Positions 43,144-52,444 are shown, numbered from the stretch's first letter. The stretch: DNA of 64,000 bases from Pseudarthrobacter sp. MM222 (GCF_947090775.1 NZ_OX352321.1:3286001-3350000); one strand, 5' to 3'. The notes: generated from the letters alone by a model not told the origin. Numbers and translations are program-made.

Positions 43144-43878
43144 TTAGTAGATGAGTAGTTTGTCTATGAAGTAAGCCAAAGAACCGATGGCGGAGACCGG
43201 GGCCAGGCCCATCCCCAGGGCCGCCGGAAAGTTCAGAGCTTCGCCGCGGAGGACCACGAGCCTGCGGAAACTCACCAGCACGGACCCCACGGCGACGCCC
43301 ACAAGCGCCGCCGGCAATACGGCGATGTCGGAAAAAACCAGCCCGGCTAGCGGGCCGGCCAGTCCGGCACCGATAATACCCAACGGGGCGACCACACGGT
43401 CCGGCCAGCGGATCAGGCCCGCCAGAAGGGCAATCGCTGCGCTGACGCCCGCGACCAGCACCATCTCCCGGACCCCGTTGAAGCGGGAGCCGGCGATCCA
43501 CCCGGCTCCGAGGCAGGACAGCATCACACCCGCACAGGAGCCGAGCGTCGACTCCAGTCGCTGGGCCTGGCCGGTGCCCCGGACCAGCTGCATGACGAAG
43601 ATGGCCATTACGCCCGCGGCGATGAAGGACGGAGTCCAGTCCAGGAAACCCGGCGCGGGGAGGTAGGTGGCCGCAATGGCGGACCCCACACCGGGCAGCC
43701 CGATCAGGGCTGCCAGGGTCTTCTTGGCCGGGATCCCGAGAAAATGCGGCCAGCCGATCCCGATGCCGAGGGCAGTGAGGCATGCGACGGCAAGCAGGGC
43801 CTCGGGCGCCGAGTAGGCGCCTGCGATGACAGCGACGAGACCGGCCAGGCCGACGATTCCTATGCTCCACGCCTTCAC
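43144..43878 (-). CDS. Hypothetical polytopic membrane protein
   Basis: The 244-residue protein has about seven or eight hydrophobic segments (for example [56 protein letters not shown]) and almost no polar loops longer than 15 residues. I do not recognise the family; there is no substrate motif. The start is GTG. An overlapping frame at 43136-43870 is Arg/Pro-rich and not real. It is divergent from glnR. Confidence 0.75.
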   Translation of the reverse strand: MKAWSIGIVGLAGLVAVIAGAYSAPEALLAVACLTALGIGIGWPHFLGIPAKKTLAALIGLPGVGSAIAATYLPAPGFLDWTPSFIAAGVMAIFVMQLVRGTGQAQRLESTLGSCAGVMLSCLGAGWIAGSRFNGVREMVLVAGVSAAIALLAGLIRWPDRVVAPLGIIGAGLAGPLAGLVFSDIAVLPAALVGVAVGSVLVSFRRLVVLRGEALNFPAALGMGLAPVSAIGSLAYFIDKLLIY

Positions 43879-44050
43879 TGCATACCCGCCATCAACCCGT
43901 ACCTTCGTTCACTGCGGACCCCGTTTGGACCTGATCGCCTATTTCAGGACTGCGGGCCCTGACGGCTCAATCCTGCCTTATGTGAACGTTTTATGTCGCA
44001 AAAGGACCCGCCCCGGGCAACGGGAGCATGTCTGGAAAGGGTCGCTTGGG

Positions 44051-44056
44051 TATACT
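44051..44056 (+). promoter_or_regulatory. Predicted -10 of glnR
   Basis: TATACT, with GGG in place of an extended TGn element and no clear -35. It lies 51 bases before the glnR start, whose ribosome binding site TTGGAGG is at 44097-44103. Confidence 0.45.
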
Positions 44057-44107
44057 CAGTCTCAGCTACAGACGCCCAATGATGCGCGGACACCCCTTGG
44101 AGGAATC

Positions 44108-44806
44108 ATGTCGCACATCCTGCTCCTGACGAACAGCACCGGCTCATCGGTGGACGTCCTGCCTGCGTTGGAACTGCTGAACCACCGCGTGCACATTCTG
44201 CCCGCAGAACCCACCGCCCTGCTGGATACCGATCCCTGTGACATCGTCCTCCTGGACGCCCGCAAGGACCTGGTCGGCGCCCGCTCCCTTACCCAGCTAC
44301 TCAAGGCCACCGGCCTGAGCGCGCCGCTGATGCTGATCCTGACGGAGGGCGGAATGGCCGCCGTGTCCTCGGCCTGGGCGGTGGACGACATCCTGCTCGA
44401 GTCCGCCGGACCCGCCGAGGTGGAAGCCCGCATCCGGCTCGGCGTCGCCCGCGCGGTGCCGGACCAGGACGATGCCCCGACCGAGATCCGGGCCGCCGGC
44501 GTCGTCATTGATGAGGCCAGCTACACCGCCCGCGTTAACGGCGCGGCACTGAACCTGACCTTCAAGGAATTTGAGCTCCTCAAGTACCTCGCCCAGCACC
44601 CCGGCCGCGTCTTCACGCGGCAGCAGCTGCTGACAGAAGTATGGGGATACGACTACTACGGCGGCACCCGCACGGTGGACGTCCACGTCCGCCGTTTGCG
44701 GGCCAAGCTCGGCGCCGACCACGAGAACCTCATCAGCACCGTGCGCAACGTCGGCTACCGCCTGACCCTGGTGCGCCACCCCGAAGAGGAACTGACCGAG
44801 GCCTAG
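44108..44806 (+). CDS. glnR: Orphan OmpR-type regulator of nitrogen metabolism, GlnR
   Basis: The protein has 232 residues. The N-terminal receiver is atypical: it starts [20 protein letters not shown] without the acidic pair, and has [15 protein letters not shown] and [20 protein letters not shown]. This matches actinobacterial GlnR, which works without a partner kinase. The C-terminal winged helix is complete ([20 protein letters not shown], then [19 protein letters not shown]). GlnR activates or represses glnA, amtB and other nitrogen genes. The start is preceded by TTGGAGG. Confidence 0.9.
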   Translation: MSHILLLTNSTGSSVDVLPALELLNHRVHILPAEPTALLDTDPCDIVLLDARKDLVGARSLTQLLKATGLSAPLMLILTEGGMAAVSSAWAVDDILLESAGPAEVEARIRLGVARAVPDQDDAPTEIRAAGVVIDEASYTARVNGAALNLTFKEFELLKYLAQHPGRVFTRQQLLTEVWGYDYYGGTRTVDVHVRRLRAKLGADHENLISTVRNVGYRLTLVRHPEEELTEA

Positions 44807-44860
44807 CCACCGGCCGGACCCCACGGCAGTTACCCCGCGGCGGACACAGATATGAGACAC

Positions 44861-44900
44861 AGATAAGCCCCGGACTCAGGAGTCCGGGGCTTATCTTTTT
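44861..44900 (+). terminator. Strong intrinsic terminator after glnR
   Basis: A perfect 17-bp stem (AGATAAGCCCCGGACTC / GAGTCCGGGGCTTATCT) with a 2-base loop is followed by TTTT on the plus strand. On the minus strand the same hairpin follows directly after a tRNA-like 3' end. Confidence 0.93.
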
Positions 44901-44987
44901 GGTGGAGGACATACGGGTCGAACGTATCGAGGCCACCCCAGTGGTGGATCCCCCTCATCATCCGGCGCAATTGGAAAGCCAACCACC
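44900..44987 (-). pseudogene. tRNA-like sequence, possibly a degenerate class II tRNA
   Basis: On the minus strand a perfect T arm (ATACG-TTCGACC-CGTAT) is followed by GTCCTCC, A and CCA, which is the 3' half of a tRNA. Upstream, GGC...GCC could be a D stem, GGAT...ATCC an anticodon stem, CCAC...GTGG a variable arm, and GGTGG would pair with CCACC. I find no normal 7-base acceptor partner (GGAGGAC) and no 7-base anticodon loop. So it is a tRNA remnant, a tRNA-like RNA, or chance; the adjacent hairpin with U-tract is where a tRNA terminator would be. Confidence 0.35.
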
Positions 44988-45001
44988 GGATGAGTTAACG
45001 A

Positions 45002-45058
45002 CTATACGTAACGGTTCCGGCAGCGCCAAATCGGCGCCTCGAGGGCGCCAGCGTATAG
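45002..45058. repeat. Inverted repeat around the mshD promoter
   Basis: CTATACG (45002-45008) and CGTATAG (45052-45058) are inverted copies. Inside are GCGCC-aaatc-GGCGC and GGCGCC-tcgag-GGCGCC. The right copy overlaps the mshD -10. It may be a regulator site or a hairpin. Confidence 0.45.
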
Positions 45059-45061
45059 CCT
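45056..45061 (+). promoter_or_regulatory. Leaderless-type -10 of mshD
   Basis: TAGCCT followed by six bases (TGCACC) and ATG at 45068; no ribosome binding site is present. Confidence 0.5.
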
Positions 45062-45067
45062 TGCACC

Positions 45068-46069
45068 ATGAGTCCTGCGCATCCGGAAAACTGGCCCGTA
45101 CTCGTCGCCAAGGGGGCTGCGGATGAGCAACTCCTGAAGGACGTTCGAGCCCTCGTGGCCGCCGCGGAAGAATCCGACGGCAATCCGCCGCTGTCCGAAC
45201 AGACCCTGGTGACGCTCCGAGCGGCCGGCGCCCGCGCGTCCTCAGGTACAAACACCGTGCTGACGCTCGCCCTCTACAGCCCCGATGAAAAATCCGATCC
45301 GGCAACCGGCCAGGACCTGGCCGGGGTCGCCGTCGTCGTCGAGGAGCCGGATGGCACGGGCGTGCTGGAGGTCGCCGTGCACCCGAGCTACCGCAACCAG
45401 GGCGTGGCGGACCGGCTCGTGGGAGAGCTCCGGGCGACCCGGGGCTTTGCCGGCCTCAAGGCCTGGTCCCACGGTAACCACGAAGCGGCAGCGGAGCTGG
45501 CGGCCCGCTACGGCTACCGTCCCGTGCGGGAGCTCTGGAAGATGCGGCTCACCACATCGGCTGCGCAGCTGCCGGACGACGGCGCACTGCCCGACGTCGA
45601 CCTGCCGGGCGGCGCCACGCTCCGGGCCTTCGTGCCGGGCCAGGACGAAGAGGCCTGGCTGGCCGCGAACGGGGCAGCGTTCGCGCACCACCTGGAACAG
45701 GGGAACATGACGCGCGCTGACCTGGACGCCCGGATGGCCGAGCCATGGTTCGACCCCGCAGGCTTCTTCCTTGCCGTGGACTCCGGAGGCAGGCTGCTCG
45801 GCTTCCACTGGACCAAGGTGCATCCACGGCACGGCGTGCACCCCGCAATCGGTGAGGTCTACGTCGTCGGCGTCACGCCCGAGGCGCAGGGCACCGGGCT
45901 CGGCAAGGCACTCACGATCGCCGGCATCAAGCACCTGCAGCGGCAGGGACTGCACGCCGTCATGCTCTACGTCGACGCTGACAACATTCCGGCCGTCGCG
46001 CTCTACCGGCGGTTGGGCTTCACACGCTGGGACGTGGACGTCATGTATGCGCCGGTGGACGAAGGATAG
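45068..46069 (+). CDS. mshD: Mycothiol synthase
   Basis: The 333-residue protein has two GNAT domains. The N-terminal one has VLEVAVHPSYRNQGVADRLV (about 98-117), and the C-terminal one VYVVGVTPEAQGTGLGKALT (about 261-280), followed by VMLYVDADNIPAVALYRRLG. The arrangement and the SHGNHEAAAELAARYGYRPV block match MshD, which acetylates Cys-GlcN-Ins in the last step of mycothiol synthesis. Mycothiol is the main low-molecular-mass thiol of actinobacteria. No ribosome binding site; predicted leaderless. Confidence 0.92.
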   Translation: MSPAHPENWPVLVAKGAADEQLLKDVRALVAAAEESDGNPPLSEQTLVTLRAAGARASSGTNTVLTLALYSPDEKSDPATGQDLAGVAVVVEEPDGTGVLEVAVHPSYRNQGVADRLVGELRATRGFAGLKAWSHGNHEAAAELAARYGYRPVRELWKMRLTTSAAQLPDDGALPDVDLPGGATLRAFVPGQDEEAWLAANGAAFAHHLEQGNMTRADLDARMAEPWFDPAGFFLAVDSGGRLLGFHWTKVHPRHGVHPAIGEVYVVGVTPEAQGTGLGKALTIAGIKHLQRQGLHAVMLYVDADNIPAVALYRRLGFTRWDVDVMYAPVDEG

Positions 46070-46202
46070 TCCGGCCCGGGCCGGAGCCGCAGCCGTTAAT
46101 CAAATCGGCGGACATGCGGCCGGCCGGCTCCGAAATCTAGGCTCGGCCGAATGCTATTGATTGTAAGGTTGAAGCTAAATCGCGCCAGCAATAGGAGAGA
46201 CC

Positions 46203-48467
46203 ATGCCACGGGAATCTGCCCGGACCGCCACGTCTGAAACCGGTAAGTCGGAAAAAATCGTGCGTCCCCTGCGTGCCCGCTTCGGCTCCTCCGAAGTGCC
46301 GGCGTCGCGCGCCACCCAGGACCGGATCGACATTCCCGAATTCGCTCCCAACCTGGAGCCGGAAGGGGACATCAGCCCTGACCGCTTCCTGGACCGCGAA
46401 CTCAGCTGGCTGGCCTTCAACGCCCGCGTCCTGGAGCTGGCGGAGGACCCAAACCTGTACCTGCTGGAGCGGGTCAGCTTCCTGTCCATCTTCGCTTCGA
46501 ACCTGGACGAGTTCTTCATGGTCCGGGTGGCCGGGCTGAAGCGACGCATCGCCACGGGCCTTGCCGTCCCCTCCCCCGCCGGGCTGAGCCCCATGCAGGT
46601 GTTGGAGCAGATCGGCGAGGAGGCCCACCGGCTTCAGCAGCGCCACGCCCGGGTCTACGCCGAACAGATCCGTCCCGCCCTTGCGTACGAGCACATCCAC
46701 CTCATGCACTGGGAGGAACTCGACTCCCAGGCCCAGGACCAGCTCAGTGCCATGTTTGCGGAAAAGGTCTTCCCGATCCTGACGCCGCTGGCCGTGGACC
46801 CGGCCCACCCGTTCCCCTACATCTCCGGGCTGTCGCTCAACCTGGCCGTGGTGGTCCGCAACCCGGTCAGCGACAAGGAACTCTTCGCCCGCGTCAAGGT
46901 TCCTGACCAGCTACCCCGGCTGATCTCGATCGACGGCCCCCGCGCCGGCTCCGTTCCCGGGCGGGTGGCGCGTTTCATCGCCCTCGAGGAAGTCATCGCC
47001 GTCCACCTGGACCAGCTCTTCGCCGGCATGGAGGTGCTGGAGCACCACATCTTCCGCGTCACCCGCAACGAGGACGTTGAAGTGGAAGAGGACGACGCCG
47101 AGAACCTCCTGCAGGCGCTGGAAAAGGAACTCCTGCGGCGCCGTTTCGGTCCGCCCGTCCGGCTTGAGGTCACCAACGACATCAACCCGAACATCCGGGC
47201 CCTGCTGATCCGCGAACTCGGCGTCGAGGAATCCGAGGTGTACTCCGTTCCGGCCCCGCTGGACCTCCGCGGGCTCTCCGTCATCGCCGGAATCGACCGC
47301 GCGGACCTGCACTACCCGAAGCACGTCCCGCACACCTCCCGGTACCTCAACGAATCGGAAACCTCCAAGGCAGCCAATGTCTTCGCGGCCATGCGCCGGC
47401 GGGACATCCTCCTGCACCACCCCTACGATTCCTTCTCCACGTCGGTCCAGGCCTTCCTGGAGCAGGCCGCCTCGGACCCGAAGGTCCAGGCAATCAAGCA
47501 GACGCTCTACCGCACGTCCGGCGACTCCCCCATCGTCGATGCGCTGATCGACGCCGCCGAAGCCGGCAAGCAGGTCCTTGCCCTCGTGGAGATCAAGGCC
47601 CGGTTCGATGAACAGGCCAACATCTCCTGGGCCAGGAAACTGGAACAGGCCGGCGTCCACGTGGTCTACGGCATCGTGGGCCTCAAGACGCACTGCAAGC
47701 TGTCCCTGGTGGTGCGCCAGGAAGTGGACGGCCTCCGCCGCTACTGCCACATCGGCACCGGCAACTACCACCCGCGTACAGCCCGCTACTACGAGGACCT
47801 GGGCCTGCTGACGGCCAACGAGCAGGTAGGCGAAGACCTCTCCAAGCTCTTCAACCAGCTCTCCGGCTACGCGCCGAAGTCCACCTTCAAGCGGCTCCTG
47901 GTGGCGCCGCGTTCGGTGCGGTCCGGGCTCATTGACCGGATTGAAACCGAAATCCGCAATGCCAGGGCAGGCCTCCCGGCGCGGGTCCAGATCAAGGTCA
48001 ACTCGATGGTGGATGAGGCCATCATTGATTCCCTGTACCGGGCCTCCCAGGCGGGCGTCCCGGTGGACGTTCTTGTCCGCGGCATCTGCTCGCTGCGCCC
48101 GGGGGTCCCCGGCCTCAGCGAGAACATCACGGTCCGCTCCATCCTGGGCCGCTTCCTGGAACACTCCCGTGTCTTCGCCTTCGCCAACGCCGGCGACCCC
48201 GTGGTCTACATCGGCTCGGCCGATATGATGCACCGCAACCTGGACCGCCGGGTGGAGGCGCTCGTCCAGCTCACCAGCGGGGACGACACCTCCTATGTCC
48301 TGGACATGCTTCGCCGTTACATGGATCCGGAGACGGCCAGCTGGCACCTGGACAGCTCGGGCGAGTGGAACCGCCACCATGTCACCGAGGACGGGCAGAG
48401 CCTGGAGGACGTGCAGTCCTGGCTGCTCGCGTCCCGGTCCCGGCAGCGCTCGGCGGGCCTTAGGTAG
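46203..48467 (+). CDS. ppk: Polyphosphate kinase 1
   Basis: The 754-residue protein has the four Ppk1 domains: N-terminal [20 protein letters not shown], the head domain, and two phospholipase-D-like catalytic halves. The autophosphorylated His lies in [15 protein letters not shown] (about 496), with the second active His in MMHRNLDRR (about 676); [20 protein letters not shown] is between. It makes long-chain polyphosphate from ATP. The start at 46203 has AGGAGAGA before it. Next gene is mutT1, the order also seen in mycobacteria. Confidence 0.97.
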   Translation: MPRESARTATSETGKSEKIVRPLRARFGSSEVPASRATQDRIDIPEFAPNLEPEGDISPDRFLDRELSWLAFNARVLELAEDPNLYLLERVSFLSIFASNLDEFFMVRVAGLKRRIATGLAVPSPAGLSPMQVLEQIGEEAHRLQQRHARVYAEQIRPALAYEHIHLMHWEELDSQAQDQLSAMFAEKVFPILTPLAVDPAHPFPYISGLSLNLAVVVRNPVSDKELFARVKVPDQLPRLISIDGPRAGSVPGRVARFIALEEVIAVHLDQLFAGMEVLEHHIFRVTRNEDVEVEEDDAENLLQALEKELLRRRFGPPVRLEVTNDINPNIRALLIRELGVEESEVYSVPAPLDLRGLSVIAGIDRADLHYPKHVPHTSRYLNESETSKAANVFAAMRRRDILLHHPYDSFSTSVQAFLEQAASDPKVQAIKQTLYRTSGDSPIVDALIDAAEAGKQVLALVEIKARFDEQANISWARKLEQAGVHVVYGIVGLKTHCKLSLVVRQEVDGLRRYCHIGTGNYHPRTARYYEDLGLLTANEQVGEDLSKLFNQLSGYAPKSTFKRLLVAPRSVRSGLIDRIETEIRNARAGLPARVQIKVNSMVDEAIIDSLYRASQAGVPVDVLVRGICSLRPGVPGLSENITVRSILGRFLEHSRVFAFANAGDPVVYIGSADMMHRNLDRRVEALVQLTSGDDTSYVLDMLRRYMDPETASWHLDSSGEWNRHHVTEDGQSLEDVQSWLLASRSRQRSAGLR

Positions 48468-48472
48468 GGGCC

Positions 48473-49456
48473 TTGACGTTGAGTAGCGATGCACTGGTTG
48501 CAGACCAGACGGACCACCCGGGCGAAGCGATTGCGGTCACCGCGGCCGGCGCCATCCCCTGGCGGCTCAATTCGGCGAACAAGGACGAACTGGAGGTCCT
48601 GCTGATCCACCGCCCGCGGTATGACGACTGGTCCTGGCCCAAGGGCAAGATCGATCCCGGTGAGACGGTGCCGGAATGTGCCGCCCGCGAGGTGGAGGAA
48701 GAGATCGGGCTCAGCGCCCCGCTGGGCATCCCGCTTCCTCCCATCCACTACCACGTGCCTGCCGGTTTGAAGGTGGTCCATTACTGGGCCGTCGACGTCG
48801 ACGGCGCCAAGCTTGTGCCCGACGGCAAGGAAGTGGACAGCGTGATGTGGTGTTCGCCGGAGAAGGCAGCCCGCCTGCTGAGCAATCCCAGCGACGTCGG
48901 TCCCCTCGAGCATCTGGTGACGGCCCACGGGCACGGCGAGCTGGACACCTGGCCATTGCTGATCGTTCGCCACGCGAAGGCCAAGCCGCGGTCCTCGTGG
49001 ACCAAGGCCGAGGGCGAGCGCCCGCTGGCTGCTACGGGCATGCGGCAGGCCCAGGCGGTGGGCCGGCTCCTGCAGGCGTGGAAACCGGCACGGATCGTAT
49101 CGAGCCCCTGGCTTCGCTGCGTGGCCACGATCGCACCGTATGCCAAGGCCTCGGACGCCAAGGTCAAGCTCAACGAGGCCCTCACCGAGCACCGGCATGG
49201 CCGCAGCCCGCAGAAAACAGCCGCCGTCGTCGCCGCCCTTTTCGACAAGAAGCGCGCAGTGGCCCTGTGCACGCACCGCCCGGCGCTGCCGACGGTCTTC
49301 AAGCAGCTCGAGAAGCACATGAGCTCGCGCCTGAAGGCCAAGCTGCCATCCGCGGACCCCTTCCTGGCCCCGGGCGAGATCATCGTGTGCCATGTGGCGC
49401 ACGGCAGCAAGAACAAGGTGGTAGCCGTGGAGCGGTTCAGGCCCTTCGACGACTGA
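48473..49456 (+). CDS. mutT1: NUDIX hydrolase-histidine phosphatase fusion (MutT1-like)
   Basis: The protein has 327 residues. The N-terminal NUDIX domain has the box GKIDPGETVPECAAREVEEE (about 58-77), and the C-terminal half is a histidine phosphatase domain with LIVRHAKAKPRSSW (about 163-176) and the final His in ALCTHRPALP. The arrangement is that of mycobacterial MutT1, which hydrolyses 8-oxo-GTP/8-oxo-dGTP and diadenosine polyphosphates. The start is TTG at 48473 (or TTG at 48479), 6 bases after the ppk stop, so the pair is one operon. Confidence 0.88.
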   Translation: MTLSSDALVADQTDHPGEAIAVTAAGAIPWRLNSANKDELEVLLIHRPRYDDWSWPKGKIDPGETVPECAAREVEEEIGLSAPLGIPLPPIHYHVPAGLKVVHYWAVDVDGAKLVPDGKEVDSVMWCSPEKAARLLSNPSDVGPLEHLVTAHGHGELDTWPLLIVRHAKAKPRSSWTKAEGERPLAATGMRQAQAVGRLLQAWKPARIVSSPWLRCVATIAPYAKASDAKVKLNEALTEHRHGRSPQKTAAVVAALFDKKRAVALCTHRPALPTVFKQLEKHMSSRLKAKLPSADPFLAPGEIIVCHVAHGSKNKVVAVERFRPFDD

Positions 49457-49484
49457 GGTCCCCGCACCACAGGTTCCAGAGCCC

Positions 49485-49513
49485 TTGATTCGCCGAGTCC
49501 GAGGCCGTACTTT
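49485..49513 (+). promoter_or_regulatory. Possible promoter of the membrane protein-GntR operon
   Basis: TTGATT (49485-49490), a 17-base spacer (49491-49507) and TACTTT (49508-49513). The start would lie within the operator that follows. Confidence 0.45.
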
Positions 49514-49532
49514 GTATCAACTAGTTGATACA
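49513..49532 (+). promoter_or_regulatory. Perfect 20-base palindrome, probable operator of the YtrA-type regulator
   Basis: TGTATCAACTAGTTGATACA is its own reverse complement and lies 25 bases before the start of the membrane protein gene, next to the -10. The GntR/YtrA-type regulator encoded by the second gene of the operon is the natural candidate to bind it. Confidence 0.85.
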
Positions 49533-49556
49533 TTGCCGGAAATCTTTGGGGGATCC

Positions 49557-51212
49557 ATGCCGGTGCAGTTCACCCTGCCGCCGCTGCTGCTGCTCGGCCC
49601 GCTGCTGGCCGCCGTCGTCGTGTATGCGCTGCTGCGCTGGGTGATTTGGGCTCCCGGGACCGGGACCTCGCCGCAGAGTGTGTCCGAACACGGGCTGTGG
49701 GTTGGGGTGATCGGCTGGCTGGCGAGTTCACTCCAGGGCGCCATGAACCTGGGCATCATCCCGGCCACTCCCGTTCCAAGCGCACCCCTGCTGACGCCGG
49801 AGGCCATTGTCCCGGCCCTGGGCTGGCCGGTTCTGGGCTGTCTGGCGGTCCATGCCCTGGGCCAGATCAGTTACCCGGGCCCACGGCGGGCCCGGCGGCA
49901 GGCCATCCTGGCGGTCCGGAGGATCCGGGACTTCGTGCCGCGGCGGCTGGCCTGGGCCACAGCGGTGATCTTTCTTGGGGCTGCGGTCTGTGTCGCCTGG
50001 ACCGCCACCCTGCCGGGCTTTGCCGCGGCGCCCCCGGTTTCCGTCGGGGAGGAGCCCTACACCTACCAGAGCGCAGGCGGCGACGGCCGTCTCCCCGGCC
50101 CCGACGTGGCCGGCTGGCTTGGCGGTGCCCTGCTGCTGCTCGCAGGCGGAACCTGGCTGGTGCTGCGGCTGATCGCGCGGCGCCGGCAGCTGGAGTCCCT
50201 CGATGCCGCCGACAATGCGCTGCTCCGCACAATTGCCATGAACCGGCTCCTGCGGACAGTCGCCACAGTGGCCGCCGGGCTGGCCGCCATCGCGGGGAAT
50301 TACGCCACCAAGCCGGATCCCGCTCTGCCGCTGTCGACGTCGTGGATGAACCTGGCGGGTCTGGCCGCTACCGTAGTGCTGCTCGCCATGTGGTGTTGGC
50401 GTCCGCCGCGGCTTGCGGCCGCCGGGCTGGGCGCCCGGAACCGGCCGGAGTCCGGGCTCGCCGTGGGCAGGCAGCACCCAGCGGCACGGCTGGTCTCCTC
50501 GCTCGGCGCACTCCTGGGCCTTGCGGCCGCCGTGCCCCTGGTGGGGGCCGTGTTCCTGTCCCCCGTCCTGATAGCCGCGGCCGGCCCCGGACTGGCCTGC
50601 GTCGTGGCACTGATGGCCGGAGCCGTGTTGCTTGTGATCGCCGCCGGCGAACTGCTCCTGCAGCGAAACTACGGGACACCGGAGTCGCCACGCAGCTGGC
50701 CCCGGCAGCCGGTGAGCCCTGCCCTGCTGACCACGGCGGTCCTGGCGCTGCTCGTGTTCGTGGTGGTCCTCGTCTTCACCGCGCGAGGGCAGGCCCTGCT
50801 CGGCGGGGAACCGGACTGGATTCCCGCGGCGCTGCTCACTGCCGGCATTGGCGTCACCTCGCTGCCGGCATTCCTGGCCGCCCGGCTCCGTCAGTCCGTG
50901 CCCGGGCTTCCCGCCGGCATGGACGCCGCCCTGCGCGCCATCACCATCCACCGGACGGTCCGGACCCTCGCCGCCGCGCTGACCGCCCAGGCCGCGATCC
51001 TGTTGCTGACGCACACGCAGGCCTGGGCGGCCGTGCTCGGGCCGGCGGCCTTCGCGGGAACCGACCCCGCCGGCGGGCCCTGGTGGCAGGTGTCCCTGGC
51101 CGGCGCAGTGCTGGGCGCCGCGGCAACAGTCATCGCGGTGATACCGGTGCGGATGACGGCGCGGACGCCGGCCGCGCCGGCTCCGCATCCGGACAGGGAG
51201 CATTCCGCATGA
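49557..51212 (+). CDS. Polytopic membrane protein of unknown function, internally duplicated
   Basis: From the ATG at 49557 (MPVQFTLPPLLLLGPLLAAV; ribosome binding site GGGGGAT) the protein has 551 residues and about 12 hydrophobic segments. Two halves look related: ALLRTIAMNRLLRTVATVAA (about 219-238) and AALRAITIHRTVRTLAAALT (about 457-476), each between membrane segments. I do not recognise the family. It overlaps the regulator gene by 4 bases and has a perfect operator upstream, so it is controlled by it. YtrA regulators usually control ABC transporters; no ATPase gene is present here. Confidence 0.82.
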   Translation: MPVQFTLPPLLLLGPLLAAVVVYALLRWVIWAPGTGTSPQSVSEHGLWVGVIGWLASSLQGAMNLGIIPATPVPSAPLLTPEAIVPALGWPVLGCLAVHALGQISYPGPRRARRQAILAVRRIRDFVPRRLAWATAVIFLGAAVCVAWTATLPGFAAAPPVSVGEEPYTYQSAGGDGRLPGPDVAGWLGGALLLLAGGTWLVLRLIARRRQLESLDAADNALLRTIAMNRLLRTVATVAAGLAAIAGNYATKPDPALPLSTSWMNLAGLAATVVLLAMWCWRPPRLAAAGLGARNRPESGLAVGRQHPAARLVSSLGALLGLAAAVPLVGAVFLSPVLIAAAGPGLACVVALMAGAVLLVIAAGELLLQRNYGTPESPRSWPRQPVSPALLTTAVLALLVFVVVLVFTARGQALLGGEPDWIPAALLTAGIGVTSLPAFLAARLRQSVPGLPAGMDAALRAITIHRTVRTLAAALTAQAAILLLTHTQAWAAVLGPAAFAGTDPAGGPWWQVSLAGAVLGAAATVIAVIPVRMTARTPAAPAPHPDREHSA

Positions 51213-51607
51213 CAGCCGGAATCTCCGTAAACCTGCACTCCGCGACACCACCGTACGAGCAGATCCGGGCGCAGATCACGTCGCTGATCGCCGTCGGGGC
51301 CCTGGCACCGGGTACCCGCCTGCCGACGGTCCGCAGCCTCGCGGCGGATCTCGGCATCGCGGCCGGAACGGTCGCCCGGGCCTACAAGGAACTCGAACAG
51401 TCAGGGCAGATTGAAACCCGGCGCCGCAACGGCACGGTGGTCGCCGGGATGTCTGCCCCAACGGCCCCCGTCAGGATGCCGCCCGCTGTGAGCGCCGAGG
51501 TGATCGCCGCCGTCGACCGCTACATCGGGGCAGGCCGCGAAGCCGGACTCGACGACGCCGCCCTGCTGGCTATCCTGCAATCCAGGCTCAGCCAGCAAGA
51601 CGGATAA
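51209..51607 (+). CDS. GntR-family regulator, YtrA type
   Basis: The 132-residue protein has a GntR winged helix at residues 12-75: PPYEQIRAQITSLIAVGALA, GTRLPTVRSLAADLGIAAGT and VARAYKELEQSGQIETRRRN. Only about 50 residues follow, with a helix EVIAAVDRYIGAGREAG, so it lacks the large effector domain of most GntR proteins and matches the short YtrA class. It overlaps the membrane protein gene (ATGA) and is probably autoregulated at the palindrome at 49513. Confidence 0.92.
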   Translation: MTAGISVNLHSATPPYEQIRAQITSLIAVGALAPGTRLPTVRSLAADLGIAAGTVARAYKELEQSGQIETRRRNGTVVAGMSAPTAPVRMPPAVSAEVIAAVDRYIGAGREAGLDDAALLAILQSRLSQQDG

Positions 51608-51628
51608 GGAGAGAAAGCCACTTCTCAG

Positions 51629-51634
51629 TAGACT
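51629..51634 (+). promoter_or_regulatory. Leaderless-type -10 of thyA
   Basis: TAGACT followed by six bases (GGGACG) and the GTG start at 51641. Confidence 0.55.
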
Positions 51635-51640
51635 GGGACG

Positions 51641-52444
51641 GTGAGCATTCCAACGCCTTATGAAGACCTGCTGCGCGATGTCCTGGAACACGGCACCCAC
51701 AAATCGGACCGCACCGGCACCGGCACGCTCAGCGTGTTCGGCCGTCAGCTGCGCTTCGACCTGAGCAAGAACTTCCCGCTGATCACCACCAAGCGCGTGC
51801 ATTTCAAGTCCGTGGCCGTGGAGCTGCTCTGGTTCCTGCGCGGGGACACGAACGTGAAGTGGATGCAGGACCAGGGCGTGACGATCTGGAACGAATGGGC
51901 CGACGCCGACGGCGAACTCGGCCCGGTCTACGGCGTCCAGTGGCGCTCCTGGCCTACTCCCGACGGCGGGCACATCGACCAGATCGCCGAACTCATCGAG
52001 AACCTCAAGTCCAACCCGGACTCACGCCGCCACATCGTCTCGGCCTGGAATGTGGCCGAACTCGCGGACATGGCCCTGCCGCCGTGCCATGCGTTCTTCC
52101 AGTTCTATGTGGCCGACGGGAAACTCTCCTGCCAGCTGTACCAGCGCTCGGCGGACACCTTCCTGGGCGTGCCGTTCAACATTGCCTCCTACGCCCTGCT
52201 GACCTGCATGATCGCCCAGCAGGTCGGGCTGGAACCCGGCGAGTTCGTCTGGACCGGCGGCGATGTGCACATCTACGACAACCACATGGACCAGGTCCTC
52301 AAGCAGCTGGCCCGTGAGCCCTACGACTACCCGCAGCTCAAGATCACCCGCAAACCGGATTCCATTTTCGACTACACCCTCGATGACTTCGAAGTGGTTG
52401 GATACCAGCACCACCCGACGATTAAGGCCCCGATAGCCGTATGA
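51641..52444 (+). CDS. thyA: Thymidylate synthase
   Basis: The 267-residue protein is a folate-dependent ThyA. The catalytic Cys is in [13 protein letters not shown] (about 149), the phosphate-binding arginines are in [20 protein letters not shown], and [16 protein letters not shown] and [11 protein letters not shown] are in place. It makes dTMP from dUMP using methylene-tetrahydrofolate. It overlaps folA by 4 bases, the usual pairing since ThyA produces the dihydrofolate that FolA reduces. Start GTG. Confidence 0.98.
   Translation: MSIPTPYEDLLRDVLEHGTHKSDRTGTGTLSVFGRQLRFDLSKNFPLITTKRVHFKSVAVELLWFLRGDTNVKWMQDQGVTIWNEWADADGELGPVYGVQWRSWPTPDGGHIDQIAELIENLKSNPDSRRHIVSAWNVAELADMALPPCHAFFQFYVADGKLSCQLYQRSADTFLGVPFNIASYALLTCMIAQQVGLEPGEFVWTGGDVHIYDNHMDQVLKQLAREPYDYPQLKITRKPDSIFDYTLDDFEVVGYQHHPTIKAPIAV

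Noticed and set aside
43136..43870. Long open frame on the minus strand, one base out of register with the membrane protein gene.
   Set aside because: Its translation is Arg/Gly/Pro-rich with no hydrophobic or domain pattern, as expected for a shifted frame in GC-rich DNA. The 43144-43878 frame is strongly hydrophobic and coherent.
44807..44960. Short minus-strand frame MMRGIHHWGGLDTFDPYV over the tRNA-like sequence and terminator.
   Set aside because: It has no ribosome binding site and runs through the tRNA-like T arm and a terminator hairpin, so RNA structure explains the sequence better.
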